Assembly: GCA_030544235.1 (NCBI GenBank)
Contig: CM060471.1
Coordinates: 8,582,848-8,646,847 of the forward strand
Source of the DNA: Lepturacanthus savala
Taxonomy: Eukaryota > Chordata > Actinopteri > Scombriformes > Trichiuridae
Direction: 5' to 3'
DNA: 64,000 nt
In this document: one piece after another, positions 18,150 through 64,000 of the stretch
Position numbering within the stretch: the stretch's first letter is position 1
Layout: each line of letters starts with the position of its first letter
Translations under genes and position numbers: made by a program
Notes under the pieces: model-generated
What the model was told of the DNA's origin: nothing
The model's database searches: none
What the model saw: only the letters and a program-made list of their open reading frames with translations

Positions 18150-18250
18150 CACACACACAGAGTAGCAAAACACTGGTTGATTCAGAGCTTTAGTCACATG
18201 ACCATGTTTATGCCTGATCAGAACATGTGACCTGTGTCTGGATAACAACA
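18150..18250. repeat. Duplicated segment shared with 13030-13105
   Basis: 'tggttgattcagagctt', 'agaacatgtga' and 'ctgtgtctgg.taac' occur in the same order in both places. Both copies directly follow a CA-rich run, so they are probably the same dispersed element. Confidence 0.6.
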
Positions 18251-18334
18251 TCCAATCAGGATTTTTAGTAAAAACATCTGCAAAAAACTAAGAATATACA
18301 ATTTGACTGAAATATGCAGAGAAATGATGAGGGG

Positions 18335-18492
18335 ATGAGAACAGGTGAGAACAGGTTAGAACAGGTGAAAACAGGAGAGAATAGGTGCAAACAGGTGGGA
18401 CAACAGGCAAGAACCGGTGAGAACAGGTTAGAACAGAAGGGAACAGGTGATAACAGGTGAGAAAAGGAAAGCAAAGGTGAGAACAGGCGAGG
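18335..18492 (+). repeat. Minisatellite, 10-bp unit GAACAGGTGA
   Basis: About 15 imperfect tandem copies of gaacaggtga/gaacaggtta. Confidence 0.85.
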
Positions 18493-19005
18493 AGCTGAGC
18501 ACCTGAAGAGGTGAGGACAGGATCATGTGATCATTATCTCACCTGTTACTGAGCATTGGATGCTGCAGAAAACCTCAGGTTTCTCCTCAAACACTGAGGA
18601 ATATCAGCTGCATCAATACAGCAGCCTCATGGAAAAAACACTGCCTGAACATATAATGATAATTTTACAGGAGTAAGGAAATAGGTGTTTGACCATCACT
18701 GTTTGCTTTTATTTATTCTTCATATTTTAACTGTAGTTTTGTGTATATATATGTGTATATAAACATACGTGTGTGTGTGTGTGTGTGTGCGCACGTGTGT
18801 GCAAGTACATATTTATAACTGCATTTGCCAGCGAGAAGGTAAATCAATACTCGGAGCCACAGGCATAAAGAATATTGGCTCAGCCCTTCACCTCCAGCCC
18901 TCACACACACTATAAATACAACCATTCAATGACACACACACACACTTAATATATGATTCCCTCAGTGACCCACAGGTACACAATAGAAAAATCGTATTGT
19001 AGACT

Positions 19006-19753
19006 TTTATTTTGTTAGTTTGACGTCAGGAAGAGAACAAGGATGTTCATGTGAGATGGAAACACAGAAAGAAACATGTTTCTTTATCGATCTGTGACAC
19101 AACATGCATGACAGATCAATAACTAACACCAGCAGCTGCTGAGGACGCACTTTTTTTTCTTATTGCATTTTTAACATTGTTTCAGCTTCATTTGCTCGAG
19201 CAGCAACAGGAAGTTTCTTATTAAATAAATATCTGTGGATGAAAAATATAAAATCCTGACAGACTGGTTAAATATTAGATTATAGGTAAAAGAACATATT
19301 GTTTTATAACAAGCTAAATCCGTAGGTTGTAGGTATGTATTGTAGGTATCTTAGCACGATGGGTTTAGCTGTCAGCTGCTAACCTGGCTGTAAAGGACAT
19401 TACTAGCAAGAACTTTAGTGAGAGATAATTTTAAGCAGAGATTTATTCAGGAAAATTGTGATTAAAGAAGAAAATTCAATTTAATTATTTAAGAAACATT
19501 CCCACAAAATCCAGCCTTACAAATATGATTTAGTATCAATTGAAACTTTGGGATCTTTGGTTCAAAAGTTTAAATAAAGTTTACTAGGTATGAATGAAAG
19601 GTTACTACAGCTTAAGCTACACTTTTTAATGACTGTAGCCACTTGTTAAGAGTCCTCGGACATTTTTCACTGCACAGATCTATTTCTGTACAGGTTTAAT
19701 TTGTTTCCATGGTAACACTGATGACAGGTGACTGTAGAGGACTCTGGAGGTCT
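19006..19753 (-). other. stxbp4: Possible stxbp4 3'UTR
   Basis: Downstream of the stxbp4 stop (19754) on the minus strand there are AATAAA signals at 19442-19447 and 19006-19011. No other gene lies here. The 3' end cannot be fixed from sequence alone. Confidence 0.3.
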
Positions 19754-61331
<41,578 letters not shown>

Positions 61332-61335
61332 CTGA

Positions 61336-61338
<3 letters not shown>

Positions 61339-61413
<75 letters not shown>
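61339..61413. repeat. (CA)n at the exon A acceptor
   Basis: In transcript sense (TG)n followed by TTTTTCAG. Interrupted once by 'aaac' at its far end. Confidence 0.97.
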
Positions 61414-61455
61414 AGTAATTTGGGTTGAAGTGGATGTTTATTGTTTTTGAGGAGG

Positions 61456-61456
<1 letters not shown>

Positions 61457-61547
<91 letters not shown>
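61457..61547. repeat. (GT)45 microsatellite
   Basis: Third dinucleotide array within 400 bp. The unit 'tgttttgaggaggatgtgtgtg' flanks it on both sides (61443 and 61551), suggesting local duplication. Confidence 0.95.
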
Positions 61548-61550
<3 letters not shown>

Positions 61551-61559
61551 TTTTGAGGA

Positions 61560-62395
61560 GGATGTGTGTGTGTTTGTCTCCCTCTCATGGATGCAGAGTG
61601 AACCTCAGGTCACTGATCTGATTTTGTTGCATCAGCTGTTAAAACCTTTAAATCTGAATCTGCTTCTTCATGGATGAGAAAAACAATCAAAGATCAGAAG
61701 TCACATTCTGGTGGATCCTTGAATGTTAACGTATCATTTTATAACAAATATTAACACCACCTGCTGGAATTATAGAACCGACACATGATGTTTCTGTAGT
61801 GGAGCAGATTGGAGCAAAATTTTAATGAATGACAAGTCAACAAACTAGATTTATGTCTGGACAACAGCTTAAAAATGACATAGTCTTCCCTAAAATTGCA
61901 GGCTTGATGTGATGTGACCGGTCCTATGGACACAGGTTGAATATAATCTGTGCTACTGCATCACAGCAGCTGGCTGTGACCCCAGCATGCTGCTCAGAGG
62001 CAGTTGCAGGAAATCATCATAATTAGTTTTAAGTGTGAAACAAATTGCTGTAACAATCAAGGTCGAGAGTTGAAGTGAATACACACAAACACACACACAC
62101 ATACACACACAGCTGCTTTCATAACACAGAGGATGAAAATGAAATGACTCCTCTCTCTGCCAGAGGTCGGCCGACCTTTCTGCTGCAGTCACAACAACAC
62201 ATTCGCTTCCCACCGAACACCATGTTTCTGCTCCTCACTGCGCCAACTCCGTCTCTGTGGAATTACATTTGTCCTCAACTAATTACAAAACAGTGAATAT
62301 CTTCTTACCCTGAAGATAAGAAGATATGTTTTTCATGATTATTTGATTTTCCTGTCTGCAGCAGTTCTGCTCCGAAGGATCATAAAACCTGCACA
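61560..62395. other. Upstream stxbp4 intron or 5' flank, no exon recognised
   Basis: Exon A requires a further upstream coding exon ending two bases into a codon. None of the minus-strand ORFs here is convincing, so it probably lies beyond 64000. Confidence 0.45.
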
Positions 62396-62399
62396 AAAT

Positions 62400-62900
62400 A
62401 TCAGCAATCAACAGCTAGACTGGATTAGTCTGGATTCCATCTTCAACTTTGATGTTTGCAGAAAGCACAGAATATTCTTAAAGACTCATCCCATCCTGCT
62501 ATAATCCTTCAGAACTCGCATCACAAGATTCATGAACAGTTTCTATCCCAAAGCTATCCCCATACTCAACTCTCACCTGAAAATAAACCACTAACATCTG
62601 TCACCACCTGCACTGTATCCATGGAACGCACCATGTCTCTTATGTAATGCACTTATACACTGTACCTCATGCAGCACACTTTATATTCTATTTTTTATCC
62701 AGTTTAAAGGCATACAGTGCACTGATTGAATGGTCTGGTTAATGACTCCATGAATGTGATGGATAATATTGTAATATGTACATTTGTTGTGACTTATTGT
62801 TTTTAGAGTATCTTTTTACTGAGCCCAGCATGTGAGTGCATTGAATTTCATTGTATCTCCTTTGCAATGACAATAAAATATATTCTATTCTATTCTATAT
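62400..62900 (+). mobile_element. LINE (L2-like) 3' fragment
   Basis: 'DSSHPAIILQNSHHKIHEQF' and 'LSQSYPHTQLSPENKPLTS' resemble the degenerate C-terminus of fish LINE ORF2. The segment ends 'tgacaataaaatatattcta' with a (TTCTA)n tail, the typical 3' end. Confidence 0.65.
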
Positions 62901-63155
62901 GGGTTGTTTTTAACTTTGTTGTTAATTGAAGCTAGTGACTTTTTAAAAGACTGTGTATATTGTAAACAACACAACAACCTCCTGTTACTGTTACACCCGA
63001 GACAAATTTAAAAGGAGATGACTGAGTTTTCTTGTCTGTGTGCCTGCTGGTTGTGAAGTCATATATGTTTGTATGGGTGGATAGAATGTAAAGCTAATGG
63101 ATTTTGTCCTGTTATTCTTTGTTGTTTCTTATCTTTAGGGCTGATTTCATGATCG

Positions 63156-63169
63156 ATTACCATGGCAAC
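63156..63169. promoter_or_regulatory. RFX-type X-box ATTACCATGGCAAC
   Basis: Reverse complement GTTGCCATGGTAAT, near-consensus. Function inferred from motif only. Confidence 0.3.
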
Positions 63170-63419
63170 ACTTAAAGTTTCAATGCTTTGATCATGGCGA
63201 TGGAAATTGATCATTAAATCTGTGATTGTTTTTGTAGTTTTTTTTTTTAAATAGTGTACACTATTACTCTGCACTGCACTGTAACTTGTTCTTTGTTTTA
63301 ATTTCAAAGTTATAAATTTTAATTCTTAATTTTTATTTCTTATTTTTATTTTATATTATATCTATTTTTTTATTTTAATCAACTGTTTTAAATTGTTTTA
63401 ATCAACTGTCTTAAATTGT

Positions 63420-63510
63420 ATCTTGATGCTTTTAAGGTTTTATGTAAAGCACTTTGAATTACCTTGTTGTTGAAATGTGCTATACAAATAAACTTGCCTT
63501 GCCTTGCCTT
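63420..63510 (+). repeat. LINE-type 3' tail
   Basis: 'gtaaagcactttgaatta', 'gtgctatacaaataaact' and (TGCCT)n are the well-known 3' end of a fish LINE family. Confidence 0.7.
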
Positions 63511-63514
63511 ACAC

Positions 63515-64000
63515 CAGTTCTCATCGGTGACCAATATGTTGGCAAAATCAAGTGGAACAATTTTAACTTAACAAAACTTGAGGTCTTGAGGTCAAGTGTT
63601 TCCCCAAAAACATGTATGCATGATGTTGATCTCTCACTCTCTTTCTGTGAGTGTGAGTGAGAATCACATTGAAAAAAAAGGAGGCAGATTTAATATGTGG
63701 CACTCGGTTTTCATTCTGTGGCACTGTATCTATGTGTGGGAAACACTGCACATCTTTTGGTGAATTGCTTCCTGCCGGCACTCATATGATCATTATTATT
63801 ATAATATAGATAGATATCAACTTCTCAAATCCATCAATACGTGTTGGAGTTGAATCACATCTGAGATGAGTGAGCGAGAACAATATGAATAACAAGTGAA
63901 AACGCCTTAGCAACCATCTTAGCAACCACCTTAAGGTCCATTCATACCCTATGTGTGCCATTTACGTCTGTATTTCTGTCTGTACAATCTAATCATTAAT
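63515..64000. other. Right edge, no gene seen
   Basis: AT-rich DNA with no recognisable exon, RNA gene or repeat family. Confidence 0.5.

Noticed and set aside
61953..62213. Possible upstream stxbp4 exon
   Set aside because: The minus-strand ORF runs into a CA repeat and has no good acceptor/donor pair giving the phase that exon A needs.

Overview
The window is vertebrate nuclear DNA, almost certainly from a ray-finned (teleost) fish. Coding exons are short and bounded by GT-AG introns. Long (CA)n/(GT)n and (AT)n microsatellites are abundant, and the transposon fossils are of kinds typical of fish: Tc1/mariner copies and their MITEs, hAT-type MITEs, L2-like LINE tails, a common fish dispersed repeat, and a Ty3/gypsy element with a PNMA-type Gag. 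No prokaryotic features are present.

Only two host genes can be supported, both on the minus strand. hlf (PAR-bZIP transcription factor, hepatic leukemia factor type) has four coding exons between 9516 and 15026 that join in phase into a complete 282-residue protein. stxbp4 (syntaxin-binding protein 4, Synip) has 17 recognisable coding exons between 19754 and 61331 that join in phase into 646 residues: an N-terminal extension, a PDZ domain, an EF-hand-like helical segment, a coiled coil and a C-terminal WW domain. Its first exon(s) are missing and probably lie beyond the right edge. The order stxbp4 then hlf, in the same direction, is the arrangement I recall from human chromosome 17q22, which supports both calls. 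The two proteins are not known to work together (one is a nuclear clock-output factor, the other a SNARE/trafficking adaptor); they are conserved neighbours.

Layout: 1-6.0 kb is intergenic, with a LINE fossil, microsatellites and copies of the fish dispersed repeat. 6.0-9.5 kb is the probable hlf 3'UTR, carrying two MITEs. 9.5-15.0 kb is hlf. 15.0-15.4 kb is the hlf 5' region, with an E-box and a CRE. 15.4-19.0 kb is intergenic, with a 33-nt perfect hairpin and a 1.1-kb minisatellite of 11-bp units. 19.0-61.3 kb is stxbp4. Its introns hold a degenerate Tc1 element (21.1-22.3 kb), an 0.8-kb minisatellite (28.6-29.4 kb), a 6-kb degenerate gypsy element with a nested hAT element (36.5-42.5 kb), a 0.5-kb polypurine tract and several MITEs. 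61.4-64 kb holds microsatellites, a LINE fossil and no gene I can recognise.

The most interesting signals are splice architectures in stxbp4. Three 3' splice sites have a (TG)n repeat where the polypyrimidine tract should be. One reads (TG)nTTTTTCAG, and that exon is enclosed between complementary (TG)n and (AC)n tracts.
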